In this document: piece by piece, positions 22,712 through 34,330 of the stretch
How the letters are laid out: each line of letters begins with the position of its first letter
Position numbering within the stretch: position 1 is the first letter of the stretch
Notes under the pieces: model-generated
Told to the model about the DNA's origin: nothing
Databases searched by the model: none
The model's input: only the letters and a program-made list of their open reading frames with translations
Source: Solicoccozyma terricola
Taxonomy: Eukaryota; Basidiomycota; Tremellomycetes; Filobasidiales; Piskurozymaceae
Direction: 5' to 3'
NCBI GenBank assembly: GCA_001600875.1
Contig: BCLD01000006.1
Location: forward strand, 759,017 to 823,016
Length of the DNA stretch: 64,000 nt
Position numbers and translations under genes: made by a program

Positions 22712-24123
22712 TCACCATGTCGCAAGTGACATTGATTCTGGAGCTTGACATGTTGTCTCGACTTTCGGTGGATGTTCCAGATAAGCCTGCCAAATCGCTC
22801 TATCAAGTTTTGCCCATTTGTTCAAATTACTCATTGGTTTGAGATCCAAGTCGATGATGGTCGCCGACTCCTGTATGAGTTGATTGGTTGATATTCCAAC
22901 TCCAGAACACGGCTCTATTCTCCGATAACGAATGATGACAGAACAGTCCTTGAATGTCGCCGACACTGCATAAGCGAGTAAAAGCTCCCTCAATGACCAG
23001 TCGGTGGTGTTATCGGCGACTGCAGAACGACGGTCTAGCTTATTAAAGAGAGTCTTCAACTCCTCCGCCGACGGTTCTTCTTCGTTGAAGACGATCAATC
23101 CGTTTTGTCGAACATCTTCCCCCTTGGCAGTGTGATAAATTTCTTGCAATCCCTCGATGTCAATAGGATCGAGAGTGCGTTGTAGCCGCGACAGGTCGTT
23201 GAAGAGGTTCGAACTCATAACCGTCTCGACCATAGCTCTCTTGAGACTTTCCATGTCGAAGCGGGATTCAATCATCTACATCCCAAGCCATTCATACTCA
23301 GCATCCTTCCATAGTTCCTTCCAACTCAATAATCACTTACATCAGGCCGTATCTGAACACCATCTCGGTAGATTCTAAGATTATTTCCAATGCCTCCAGA
23401 GTTCTCCCATCTCCTCCTTAGCGAATCAACGGCTCTATCTACTCTATGAACATCGCCCGAGTACAAATCAAGAGGACAGTATCGTTCATCTTGTCGTCCA
23501 AGGCTGGGTGACTCGTGAGTGAGTGACTTGTAATGTTGATGTAGGCAGAATCGACAGTGACGGGTTTTGATTGGGAGGGACACAGGTGAGAGGTGACATG
23601 GAGAGGGCAAGAATCCCCATTTCGGCTGGATTTGGAGAGTAAAACTCAGAGTCAACGTTCAAGATAGTTTTTTTTTCAACTTGTATCTGTTCACCTTTAT
23701 TTCCACAGCGATGACTCCATCACCTCCGATAAGATTCTTCATCAACGTTCCTTCTACCTCCGCGTGATTTCTGCTAGACGGCTGACTCGACGTCCTATGC
23801 GTAGGTCTGGCTCCTGCCTCTTGCTGTTCCAAACCGGCTAACCACTCAGATGAAACGATCACCCGCTGTCTTTCGGCGAGAAATCGCCTGTCAATTAAAG
23901 CGGGAAGTAACAGGTTTTCGAACGTATCTCGAGCATCGGAACGATCTTGCTCGACATTCGTTTCAAGAGGAATGACTTTCGGGATCCTCAACACTTTGTC
24001 ACCGTAAATAGGATCTGAAGGGTTTCTATATCCGTAGACTGTGTTCGCTCCGCCTTCATTGAGGTATTTCCACTCAGCAGGAGAGGTGGTGTTGGAGATG
24101 TCCACTGATGGGGTCATATCCAT
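22712..24123 (-). CDS. IPK1: Inositol-pentakisphosphate 2-kinase
   Basis: Phosphorylates IP5 at the 2-position to give IP6 (phytate), an mRNA-export cofactor and precursor of pyrophosphates. Three exons on the minus strand: 23695-24123, 23341-23625, 22712-23275 (425 aa). The N-terminus has WKYLNEGGANTVYGYRNP, the nucleotide-binding loop typical of the family. The diagnostic EIKPKWGFLP motif is formed across the first splice, followed by HCRFCLHQHYKS, whose Cys/His residues suit the family's zinc site. Later, CPLDLYSGD and SVIIRYRR are seen, then IIDLDLKPMSNLNKW, the metal-binding DLD-like motif. The start is the first Met of the frame and fits the family length. It is divergent from the AlkB-like gene at 24314. 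Confidence 0.9.
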
Positions 24124-24313
24124 CTTGAGGAATGATCACAAATTATTTCCCTCCCGGCATGTTGCATTTGTTCCGTGCGGTCTGCTACGATGCTGTCCCG
24201 TCGATGAAGCAGGCGCTGCAGACTTGGACGATAGGTAGGCGTCGGACGGTATGAGACGGTGTTGACGGTGTAGACGTTGATGATGATGCTGGCTGGTCGC
24301 GTCGCGGGCTACG

Positions 24314-27300
24314 ATGGCCGCTTTGAATGAATTGAATCGATGGGCTCCGTCCAGTTACTTGCTAGCTGATCAGTTGCTGATCGATCACCAGTCGGCTCAC
24401 TCCATCAAAACCATCCTCGAGATGACAGTCGAGGTCGGGATCATCACGCCAGACCTCTGCAACAAGCTCCCACTCTTTGAAGAGAGGTGGAAGGTCCGCG
24501 AAGATGCGGAAGAGATGAAGCCTGCAGCTGTCACTGCGTGGGAGCGAGCGAGCCAACCGGTGTTGGATAGATTAAAAGGATCGGAGGTGATATGATTCCC
24601 TGATGATTTGATAGTGTGTCGAGGAGACTGATGACACCTTTTCTCGTTCCTATCCCAATAGCTCCGGAGACATGAACGATTCATCAAACAGTGCTTCGGG
24701 GACGTATGTCAAACATCAAACGACCTCAGTTCGTCTACTCCAATCACTTATTTGGATGAAGAACGATATCGTCAAAACTACCTATTGGATCACCTTAGAG
24801 CAGGATGGCTCGTACGTCAATCGCCAGTCGGAGGTGTAGAGATGGCTCAGGAGTACATCAATAGTCGACGAAGAGCATTGGGACAACAAGCGAAGAATCC
24901 CTTCAGTACTTTGTCTACTACTGTCCCGCTCGACGGGGAGGGATCAGGAAGGAAGCAGGGCTCCAATAAAAGGAAAGCTCCACCAGGACATGCATCTTCC
25001 TCAGGTCAAGAAGTTTACACCTTTACGAAAGATGGCATTCATCTACGAACTGTAATCCTGAAAAAGCAAGTGGACGAACAAAGTTGGGACACGGTCATTA
25101 TTGGCAAGAAGAGGAAATCCATCGCTGCGACTCGTATTCCAGTGACCGCTTGTAAACCTGGTCCACCAGTAGCGCCGCTTGTATGGGCCGATGTGAGTTG
25201 AAGACAGAAAGAAAAAGCTATCGATTCTAGGATATTTCTTTGACCTGACCGTTTGTCCTACGATAGTCACGGCAAGAGCTATGTGAGAGCTTGCCCTACT
25301 ATCGTGCCTTTCAGAGTGGTCTGTATATGAACAAGGGGGTTGCATATGGTTACCTGTTAGATGGCTTCGATTCTCCGTGAGTCTCTATAAGATCAACTAG
25401 TTGAACGGCGACTGAATACTAGGCCAAGCAGGAGAGATATATGGGCTCAAGATGGCAAGGTTATTATCTCCCATGGGTGAGTACCGGTTCTGCATCTTTT
25501 TTGGGGGGGGGCCTCTCTTTCCTGATCGAGTCTTCACAGTGGCGGCAACGCGAAAACCATCATCATCCCAGGTGAAAGCGACCAACCTGCTCAGAAGGTG
25601 ACGGTACTTCAAGATGATCAGGATGGCAAAGATAATCGTATCGCTACCCTCGTGAATGCTGCAAACAATCGACGTCCGATTGTCTTGATTGCTGGTAATC
25701 GGTACAAGCAGCTTCCATGGTCACTAGGTACAGCCGCTTATGCAGTACTAGGATGGTGAGCTCGGAAAATATCCGAATTCTAAGCTCCAACTAATGATTT
25801 TACTCATAAAGGTATTTGATAACGCATTCATGGGTCGAGGCAGAATTCCTTCCATCACCTGTTAGAGAGCATGGCGAAAGGCCATATAGACACCGCCACA
25901 AGTTTCGTTTTGATTGGTGTCATGGACAAGGCGAGCCGTGGTTTTCTCGCCCATATTCAAACCCCAGTGGATGGACGCCAGCAGATCAACCCGCGGAGAC
26001 GACTCCCTTTCCTCAAGCCGTGCCAATGCAGACAACCCCTTCATCGACGGAGGTGGTGTCAGCGGGCGGTCATATTTTGAGGCGGAGGACCAGAACGAAG
26101 CCAGTTGGGGAGGAAGGATTGCGCAGGTACGCAGCTCGGAATAAATTATAGATAGGATTGGCTTCAATGACAGCTTCTATTATTCGCCGACAGGTTCGGG
26201 AAGCTGAAACGTCCAAAATTAGCGATCGTATCCTCGCATAGCCTGACACCAAGAGCTGGGTTAGAAGCTGGGGTGGTTGAGGCGATGTGAGTGCCCCGGA
26301 GGGGAGGTGAAGGCTTCCCTTTGGCGTCGTCACCCTGACAGCCCATTCCTCCAGGCCGACGTGGCGCCAGCAGGCATGCAAATCATGCAGGAAATCGTCC
26401 CCAACAATCTATAGAGCAGGATGGTTCTGCCTTAACGACTCATGTCGAAGCTTCTGGAGAGTGAGCGCAGACAGGATTTGTTTTGCAAGGCCCTGCGTTC
26501 TGACATTGTTGGAGATGGTCAGGTACCTGTCGAAGGCAAGATGCAACTTGTCGATCCTGAATCTGCCTTGCGATACCGAAGAGGGTTCTTGAGGCATTCG
26601 ACCTTGCCGACTGATACTTCCATGCTTCCCTTTGAACTCGTACCACCGCACCCAGAAGCCGCATACATCGGATTGAGGTCGGCGTGGAAAGGGGTACGTT
26701 GAACGAGAGCTCTGTAGTCCCCCCCCCCCCCCCCCCCTCCTTCCTCTCTGTTGATGATGCTTCATCTGCCTTCTCCTTAGCTTTGTTGTCCGCGATGCGG
26801 AAAGCTTTCATCCAGGGAGAATTGGCGGGCTTGGGTGTGACTTCACTATCCATTTTGGCGAATGGTAGGGGTGTTGATTTGATTTTCTTTGCCGCTCAGT
26901 CGTGCCGGGCATGTCATTGGAGTTTCGAGGCGTCCGCCGTAAACTTCACTCCGATACCGGGCGACGACGTGTCGCTAGATTCGTCCGCTGGCTTGGTTGG
27001 TCATTTTGGTTCTGGACGAAGCTTTCCGGTATCACTGGAGCTAGCACCAGGAACAGATGTTTTGAGCACCAAGTACACCCTTCCTGATAACGCGTTAGTC
27101 CTTTACCCGATCATTCCTCTTTGATAGCGATGACTACTAATATGCATCTTGAATTGTGCAGCGGAGCGGTCTATCATGTTTCCTCTGTCTGCAGGCGTCC
27201 GATGGCCGACGAAATGTTCCGAAAGCTCCAACTCGCTGCCAACGATACATGCGAGTTTCAGAGACATCCATTGAAAGCTGTGAGTATCATCGGGAAGATT

Positions 27301-28490
27301 CACCGCAGCGCCGCCCAAAAAATCCTGACGTTTGTAGCATTGGCTCTCCCACAGACGAAGAGTGAGCGAAGCCTATGTCTTTATTTGCGTGAGAGAACAC
27401 GAGCATCATGCTAAGGGCTGTTTCGCACAGTGACGGGGCGGCTCCTCGCTCAGCAATATAGTCTCAACATCGGGGCTGACTACAAGTATACTGCAGAGAC
27501 AGTCACTATCCCATTTGAACGGGCACCAGCCGTCTTCTAGTAGGTGGTTCGCAGCTACCGCAACTAATCACAAACTGACGGCTGTGAATGCAGTGATGCT
27601 TTGAGCTAGTGAGTTCGGAATCCCTGTCTTGTCGCTAGTGACGAGCTGCAGTGATTGATAGTCTGTTGTTACACAGTATAACCGAAATGACCTTGGCTGC
27701 TATTCCCGGTGATCATCACGTCGCTTTTAACGAGTGTCTAGCGGTGCTGTATCGTGACGGTCAAGGGATGGCATATCATGATGATGGCGAGCCAGGTATG
27801 TTGTCACTTTTCCGTTTGAGCTCGCTATTTGTTGATGTTGAAGTCAAAAATTGCCTTTACCCTCAGGACTTGGACCACTCGTCGCGGGTCTCAGTCTAGG
27901 ATCCGATGCAAAAATGTCGTTCCGTCGGAAGAAATCCTGTCGTCGTGCTGAGAGGAAAGCCACCGGTGGCATATCGGGCATGGTGGCAGAGGATGGGAGA
28001 GCGGAAATCTTAACATCCGATCTCGATGTGATAGTCCGACATGGTGTGAGTTGCTGCACATTGAGAACGGTCTAGAAGGGGTGCCGCAGTACACTGAGTT
28101 CAGAATTGGACCCTTTTGCTTGCAGGATGTGCTGATCATGCAAGGGCGAAAAATGCAAGATCTATATGAACATCGCGTGGTACCTACTGGTCTTCGAGTG
28201 AGTTTGTTGATCTGATCTACCTTGCCTTTACGATGTCCATTTCCGGCCAAAGCTCAAAAGTCTCGTCACAGGCCGCATGTACATTCAGGCATATCACTCC
28301 TGCTCATCTGCTAGGCAAGAAAGGAGGTGAGAAGGGGGTCGTCGATGTGTTCGCCTCGAGCAAATCCATAGTGGAAGGGTTGGACAACGAGTTTGTTGCA
28401 TCGCACGTGAATACCACTGGAGGACAAATGGGATGTTCTATGTACCGGGATATTTCCCCAGAGGAGGTCGATGTAGATGGTTTGAGGTAA
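24314..28490 (+). CDS. Large multidomain AlkB-like 2OG-Fe(II) dioxygenase with zinc ribbons
   Basis: Predicted 2-oxoglutarate/Fe(II) oxygenase of the AlkB superfamily. Nineteen exons: 24314-24586, 24662-25192, 25267-25376, 25432-25476, 25540-25755, 25812-26126, 26194-26286, 26355-26460, 26523-26693, 26781-26834, 26900-27093, 27162-27279, 27338-27361, 27454-27539, 27594-27608, 27677-27795, 27867-28045, 28126-28197, 28272-28490 (979 aa). N-terminal third: unrecognised helical region, then a segment from YYRAFQSGLYMNKGVAYGY to AVLGWYLITHSWVE resembling an SRA/YDG-type fold (inference). Middle: two zinc ribbons, CKSC...CLNDSC and CPRC...CRAC. C-terminal AlkB core: LAVLYRDGQGMAYHDDGEPG (HxD iron ligands), GPLVAGLSLG, HGDVLIMQG, YEHRVVP (distal His) and CTFRHI (Arg). 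The substrate is unknown; nucleic-acid demethylation or repair is possible. One exon is only 15 nt. Confidence 0.8.
26719..26737 (+). repeat. 19-nt poly-C tract in AlkB-like gene intron
   Basis: Run of C inside the intron 26694-26780, followed by a T/C-rich stretch up to the acceptor TTAG at 26780. Confidence 0.9.
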
Positions 28491-29894
28491 AGGGTATGTC
28501 ATGTCATGTCATATCTGGTTATAATCACTCGTCAGATAGCGTACAGGATAACATATCCACGTCTCCACCTGTGACGGTCCGACGTCTATTCAGCTACATT
28601 CCCTAGGAAGGCCGGGGCTTCCATGCTGTCTGACAGGCCGCCCGCTTTGCGAATGTTTGCCCTGGAAGAACATGATCAGTGAGCTGAGGAGTGTGACGTG
28701 CTCAACCTGCCGAGTCCCGACTAGTGGACCTGAAAATCGTGTGGATACACCGAGACACCGAGACATATATTTCTGGCTCGTTCGTGTTTGTTGGTCCCAG
28801 TCTAACCAAAAAAAGAAAGAAAAAGAAAAAAAAAAAAAGAAGAAAAAAAAGAAAAAAAAAAAGGAACATGGTACCTTCTTTTGCCATACCTTCCATTTGC
28901 TGGCTCTGTACGTTCTCATACCGCGGGTCAATAAAAGACACCCCCTATCGGCGCAATTTGGTACATGCTGCGGAATAAGGGGAAGAGGGGGGGGGGGGGG
29001 GGAGGACAGTCGGTACCTATGTTACTTCTGGACCGGAAGGGTGCTGCTTCCGACAGACACGGTGTTGTCAGACAGGAGGCTGCCTGAAAAGTGTTCAGTA
29101 CGTATGATTCTCTGGTCCCTTGTTCTATTGTTGACCGTGGATGGGTGGATGGGTGGATGGGTGGATGGTTGTCAAGTGACAATGCTCCGAACCTTGTTTG
29201 GTAATAATACTTACTGACAGGTGAGTCAGGTTGAGTGTCTTGGAGGAGGGAAGGGGACAAAGGGGAGAGCTGGCCGCTTTGCCTGCTTTGCCTGCTCCCA
29301 GACATCCCTCCCGTGGCTTTGGCGTTAGGTCTCGCATAGTAAATAGTCATGCTCCGTAACTGCAATTGTCGGGGATTGGCCATGTACCCCTGTACCCCTG
29401 TTCCCTGGTCACTGTGCCCTCCCTGCACACCAGGCCAGCCGCTTTCACAACACAACACCTTCGAGACAGAGACATACATTATTGATTGTCGCTCCACTCG
29501 GGTCATTGTGGCCGACTTGGCATACTTGGGCGTTGTTGTCGGTGTCCAAGCAGTACCCAGGACCAGCTCCAGGGATAGCTATAGCGTCCGTGGGTGACTC
29601 GGCTCGTTGTCTTGAACTCAACAACAATATCAACTTAGAGACCCCCCCCCCCCCCCCAACAAGGTAGGTATAACATGCTCAGTACATGACAAGCCAGGTA
29701 TGGCACCCTACGTTCCAACACAACACCACATATACGACGACGACGACGTAGCGACGATCGTAAGCAGCACTCCCAAGGACTCTTGATCACCTTCGATCCA
29801 AGGGCCAGCTGCGTCAGTCCCAGCGTCGCCGACACATCGACGTCCGGTACATCGACATCGACAGCGACATCGACGTTGGACAGAGTGGGCTGCA
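28491..29894. other. Gene-free stretch with simple repeats
   Basis: No gene with support is seen on either strand; the longer open frames come from simple-sequence bias. It holds an A-rich purine tract at 28808-28862, a 16-nt G run at 28987-29002, four copies of GTGGATGG at 29138-29169, a C run near 29642-29656 and short trinucleotide stretches near 29730 and 29845. It probably contains the terminator of the AlkB-like gene and the promoter and leader of the Zn2Cys6-PAS gene. Confidence 0.6.
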
Positions 29895-32492
29895 ATGTCT
29901 GACACCGTCGCTGCTCGTCCTACAGAGACGATGACAGTTTTCGACACTGTATCACCACCATCACCAACAACATTGAAACCTGGTCGCTCAATGTCATTCA
30001 CGTCTGGAACCGGAACCGGCAGAGGTGTTGGCTTCGACATCCCACCGCTCTCTGGTGAAGAATCCACTTCTCTCCGTGCCATGTCTCTTCACTCGATACC
30101 TTCTCTACCTTCTCTACACTCTGTCAATCTTGAAACTCCAAAATACTCCCACACCGCCGACGATCAGGCTGCTCGGGGGGACTTGCCGTTCGGATCGAGA
30201 GCAACCGGTCCTAGACGAGGTTCTGAAGCACGAACACCACCTTCTCCATCACAACTTCAACCACCACCACCGCCACGACATCATCCATACTTGAATCACC
30301 GTCTCAATACCATGTTAGGCCCAGTCATGCAATCTACATTCTCTCCTTCATCTCACATCGAAACGAGTTCAATCGCTCGACATCTTTTGCCACAAGAGTT
30401 GGCGAAAGAAGGATGGGAATCTGAACCGTTCAAGCGTCGGACATCGAGCAACGTGATGATGGGAGGAGGAGGAGGAGGAGGAGGAGGAGTAGAAGGTGCG
30501 GCGGCGCCGGAGTTGATGACATCGAGTGGACCGATGATCTCGATGATGCCGTACAAGAGGTTGAGTAGTAAAGTGAACACACCATTGGCTTGTGCTGCAT
30601 GCAAGAGGTGAGTGGATGAAGTCGATGAGTAACGATCAACAACAAAGTTTGATCCTGATCAGATGGAACCGCTGCACCATACAGGGCTCATCTGGGATGC
30701 GATAGTGAGTTGCCGGGCAAATTGACCATCTGAGAAGCGGAAAAAAAAAACATCAGTCAAGCTGAACATCTTCCAATGCTCCTAATCTCAGCCGAGCGAC
30801 CATGTCGACGATGTCAGACTATGTCCAAGCCAGAGCTGTGTGTGGATGTGATTGTAAGTGGGAATTTTGCACCCCACGGGTAATGAATTTGTGGCTAACT
30901 TCACCGGGAAATCTTTACCTTACCAGCCGAAGAAGCGAGGAAGACCCAAAGTTCCGAAACCATCAAGCGAAATCATCAATGCGGACCCCAACAACATTCT
31001 TCAGTCTTCTCGTCAGCCGCCATCACACCCAGATCACACATATCACGAGCTTGGCTGGTCGCCAAAGCAGGTGGCACAAAGAAGCTTTCCATCACGTTCG
31101 CCATATTATCGCTCGTCCAGCGCGGAGGTGCCAAACCAGAATGTTGGCCCTCCATCCCCTCCCTCAGACTTGCATGGGGGTTTGCTGCACCATCTCGGAC
31201 CATCTCCACCAAGTCTGATGGAAAGGAGGCTGAGGCATGGGGAAAAATTGCAAATGGGCCCATTGGGCATCCGAAGGCTATCCGACTTTGGTCCCTCTCT
31301 GTCTAATAGCGCACCTCAAGCACCTCTCGAAAGACCATGGGTGGACACACAAGTATCTGCCTCCAGCTCCTCGGGAGGGTCTCCTTCTCTCTCCACAATA
31401 TTCGCTACCACCTCACTCGATATCCTCCGTTGTTCCCACAGTACCGAGGAGGCGACCGGTTTCTCCCTTGCCCAATTGAACTCTCAGCCTCTGCTTCGCT
31501 TTGTGCACTCGGATGACATCAAAGCCGTGAAGCAATTACGCCTGCAACTCTTGGGCAAGTATAGTGAACGGGCTCTTCAAGCAAATGCAGAGATCAACGG
31601 CGTGCTTCGAAGGCAATCGGAAGGAGATCTTCAGGTTCCTGCTCCCAACACGCCTTACGTGGACGAGAATATCAGGATCCTTGCATCCAATGGAGAGTAT
31701 CGCATGTTTAACGCTAGAATGCACATCGGAGGGTGCTTTGGTGCCGATGCCGATCGAGATTCTACCATCTGCAACGCATACATCGTCATCAGCTTGTTGA
31801 AGCTCGAGAAGGGAAGGGATTCGTCGACTTCGGCGAACTCGAGCAGACGACAATCGAGTGCAATAGGGCCACCAATATCATCTCCTGCTCCCAGATTCGG
31901 ATATAAACTACCTCCTTTCTCGGCGATTTCAGCTGGTCTCGCAGATGGGGACTATTCTCAATGGCATACCATGCCTCCCACACCTCTACTCGTCAGACCA
32001 CCCTCCGGTTCATCAACCGCTTCATCTCCTGGAACCGCACCGCCTTCGTCTTTTTTCAACCAGGGTAATTGGTTCGGACCGATACCTGGAGGATCTGCTC
32101 GTTCTCCTGCCATCGTCGCGGTGCCCTCGATCGACATATTCGCGGACTCGCAGTTGACGAGCAATCGCCAACTGCCGGTGCCGACCAAGCGGAACAGTTT
32201 CCCTTGGGCTCGAATGCAACAAGAGCATCATCTCGAAAATCCAGGGGAATCGTACTCGTTGCTTGGCTCCACCGATGCTAACGCCCAACACCTCGACACC
32301 AACTACAACCCCCAGAATCTACCAAACGGAAACGCCCCAACGAACTTTAACTCGAGGGCACCCCATCACGAATTACCTCGCTTACACAACGTCGGCGATA
32401 ATGTCCAAGATCGTCATGTTTCACGCCGCCCGTCGACCGCAACCCTTTCTCGTAGCGTTCTCGAAGGCTGGAATCCAGTCGACGGCGTTTAG
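29895..32492 (+). CDS. Zn2Cys6 transcription factor with PAS domain
   Basis: Fungal binuclear zinc-cluster regulator. Four exons: 29895-30607, 30685-30704, 30792-30853, 30927-32492 (786 aa). The zinc cluster is assembled over three exons: CAACKR, then AHLGCD from a 20-nt exon, then TERPCRRCQTMSKPELC. It is followed by a KKRGRPKVPKPSSE AT-hook-like basic stretch. A PAS-like domain lies near ILRCSHSTEEATGF and FVHSDDIKAVKQLRLQLL. Flanking regions are Pro/Ser/Gly-rich, with a GGA repeat encoding about nine Gly at 30463-30490. This cluster-plus-PAS architecture resembles the gluconeogenesis regulators of the ERT1/AcuK group, but I cannot assign an orthologue. The start is the first Met; the upstream region is repeat-rich. 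Confidence 0.85.
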
Positions 32493-32760
32493 ACGTAGAT
32501 ATTCGCTAAGGGGCCTATTTTTACAATACAAATAGACAATGGCCCCTCCCTCATCATCGGCAACGGTAACCTTGTTAGACCTTTTTATTGTTTTGCATCT
32601 TTGGATCGCATTCCGTTGTATTCGAACTTGCCGGTTCATTAATAGTACACGTTGTTTGGTCTGGGTATTATGTCATTTTGGTTTACAATTCGCAGAAAAT
32701 GTTTGAAGAGATGTATATGTTTATATACAATCTTTTACTAGTCTCGTCTTCCGACACCAT

Positions 32761-34095
32761 TCAATCATCATCGCCATCACCATCACCATCACCATCACCA
32801 AACTCAATACCACCATCATCCTCTCCTTCACTATCATCCTTCTTATTACCAAAGATGTCCTTCCCTCGCTTCTCAGCCCTATCCGCGTTCTTAGCTGCCA
32901 TCTTGGCGAGAATCTTTTCCGCCTTGTTGAACATTCCACCAGTTGATGCTCCACATGCATAGCATTTCGTTTGGCCTTTGGCATACCGTTTGACAGCGCA
33001 GCTGTTGGGGGGTTAGGAACAGGAAGAAGACAGATGTTAGCATACGCGGAGAGGGGGGGGGGGNNNNNNNNNNNNNNNNNNNNNNNNNNNNNNNNNNNNN
33101 NNNNNNNNNNNNNNNNNNNNNNNNNNNNNNNNNNNNNNNNNNNNNNNNGGGGGGGGGGGGGGGGGGGGGGGAGGGGGACGGACCAACTCCACTCACTCCA
33201 TATCAAAGTAATGTCCACACTTGGTCACCACTGGATCCTTGAAAGGATTCCTACATATCAAACACGCAAACGGTACATCCTCATCTTCCGATTCTAAATC
33301 TTCCGATTCACCCGTCACTGGATTCACCGCCAATTTATCCAATTGCCAACCAGCGAGATAATCTCCTCTATCATGTAAGAATTTACAAGAATCACCGTAT
33401 CCGCAAAACCCAGTTTCTTTGTAATCTTTACATACGTCGGGTTGATAATCGACGACTGTGATGGTACGGATGTTGGAAGTTGCTTTGATAGGTCCAGCTT
33501 TCATCTTTGATGATCGATTGGCATTTGGGTCTGGTCGAATGAAGTTTGTGTATCCTTTTGAGCCGTGGTACAATCCATCGTCTGGTAAGAGGTTACCATC
33601 CTGGAAGGGATGGAGAGGGTGGAGAGTGTGAGTTGAGAAGTTGGCCAAAAGACGGCTTGGGTCTAGGGAACTCACCTCGTCCAATCTCGCTCTCTTAATC
33701 GCTCCATCCTTCTTTTGCCCCTCATCCCCATCTATATCCCAATCTGAACTCCGAGTAGCCAGGGACCTCTCCCCAACATCACCTAATCCAGATACATCTG
33801 CTTTATATTCAAACTCGTTCAAATCTCTTGCTTTATCTTCTAGCCTCTCCCTTTCCCTCTCTTCTCGCATTCGTTTGGTTCCTTGCATGAGGGGATTAGC
33901 GGATGAGATATGTTTTGCACGTATGACTTCGGATGTTGATGTTGAGGTGGATGGAGTGGAGGATGAGGGTACGGGTGAGGGTGAGCGTTTACGGGAAGAG
34001 AGGGTGGAAGGACGACCTTTGGGTTTTTTGAAGAATGGGACGAGGGGTTTTGAGGTGGACGACGATGGACCTGGGGAGGTGGTTGAGGATTGCAT
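32761..34095 (-). CDS. CWC24: Pre-mRNA splicing factor CWC24 (CCCH and RING)
   Basis: RNF113/Cwc24-type spliceosome factor that acts around the 5' splice site before step one. Three exons on the minus strand: 33676-34095, 33197-33600, 32761-33001 (354 aa). The N-terminus is Ser/Pro-rich with a basic KKPKGRPSTLSSRKR stretch. The CCCH finger is CKDYKETGFCGYGDSCKFLH, preceded by TVVDYQPDV as in the family. The RING starts FACLICRNPFKDPVVTKCGHYF and continues after the splice with DCAVKRYAKGQTKCYACG. The C-terminus is a Gly-Asp repeat encoded by a GGTGAT microsatellite. The second intron holds the assembly gap. The first intron (33601-33675) is 75 nt, in frame and without stops. Confidence 0.92.
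32767..32805 (-). repeat. GGTGAT hexanucleotide repeat in CWC24 coding end
   Basis: Tandem ATCACC units on the plus strand (GGTGAT on the sense strand) encode the alternating Gly-Asp C-terminal tail of CWC24. Length variation would change the tail but not the frame. Confidence 0.85.
33052..33171. other. Assembly gap (85 N) flanked by G runs
   Basis: N occupies 33064-33148. It is flanked by 12 G on the left (33052-33063) and 23 G on the right (33149-33171). It lies inside the second CWC24 intron, whose donor (33196) and acceptor (33002) are both visible, so the coding sequence is not affected. A long uninterrupted G/C homopolymer is the likely reason for the gap. Confidence 0.95.
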
Positions 34096-34330
34096 GATGT
34101 GATGGATGTGATGAGTGGGATGTGATGGGTGATGTGATGTGGGTGGTGGTCTGTGGATTTACTTGTACTACTTACTACTGCTGCGAACGGTGGATTGCTT
34201 TGATTTGTCAGCGGGCATGATTATATAATCACGGGCAATGGGCCACCACCACCACCACCACCACCGATCGTGAGCATCCATTCAGCGATCGGGACCAGCG
34301 ACCCTTCCCCCCACCCACAGTCTCGCCGTC

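Noticed and set aside
28657..29217. 186-codon open frame with poly-Lys and poly-Gly
   Set aside because: It is produced by the A-rich tract and the G run; no coding character outside these.
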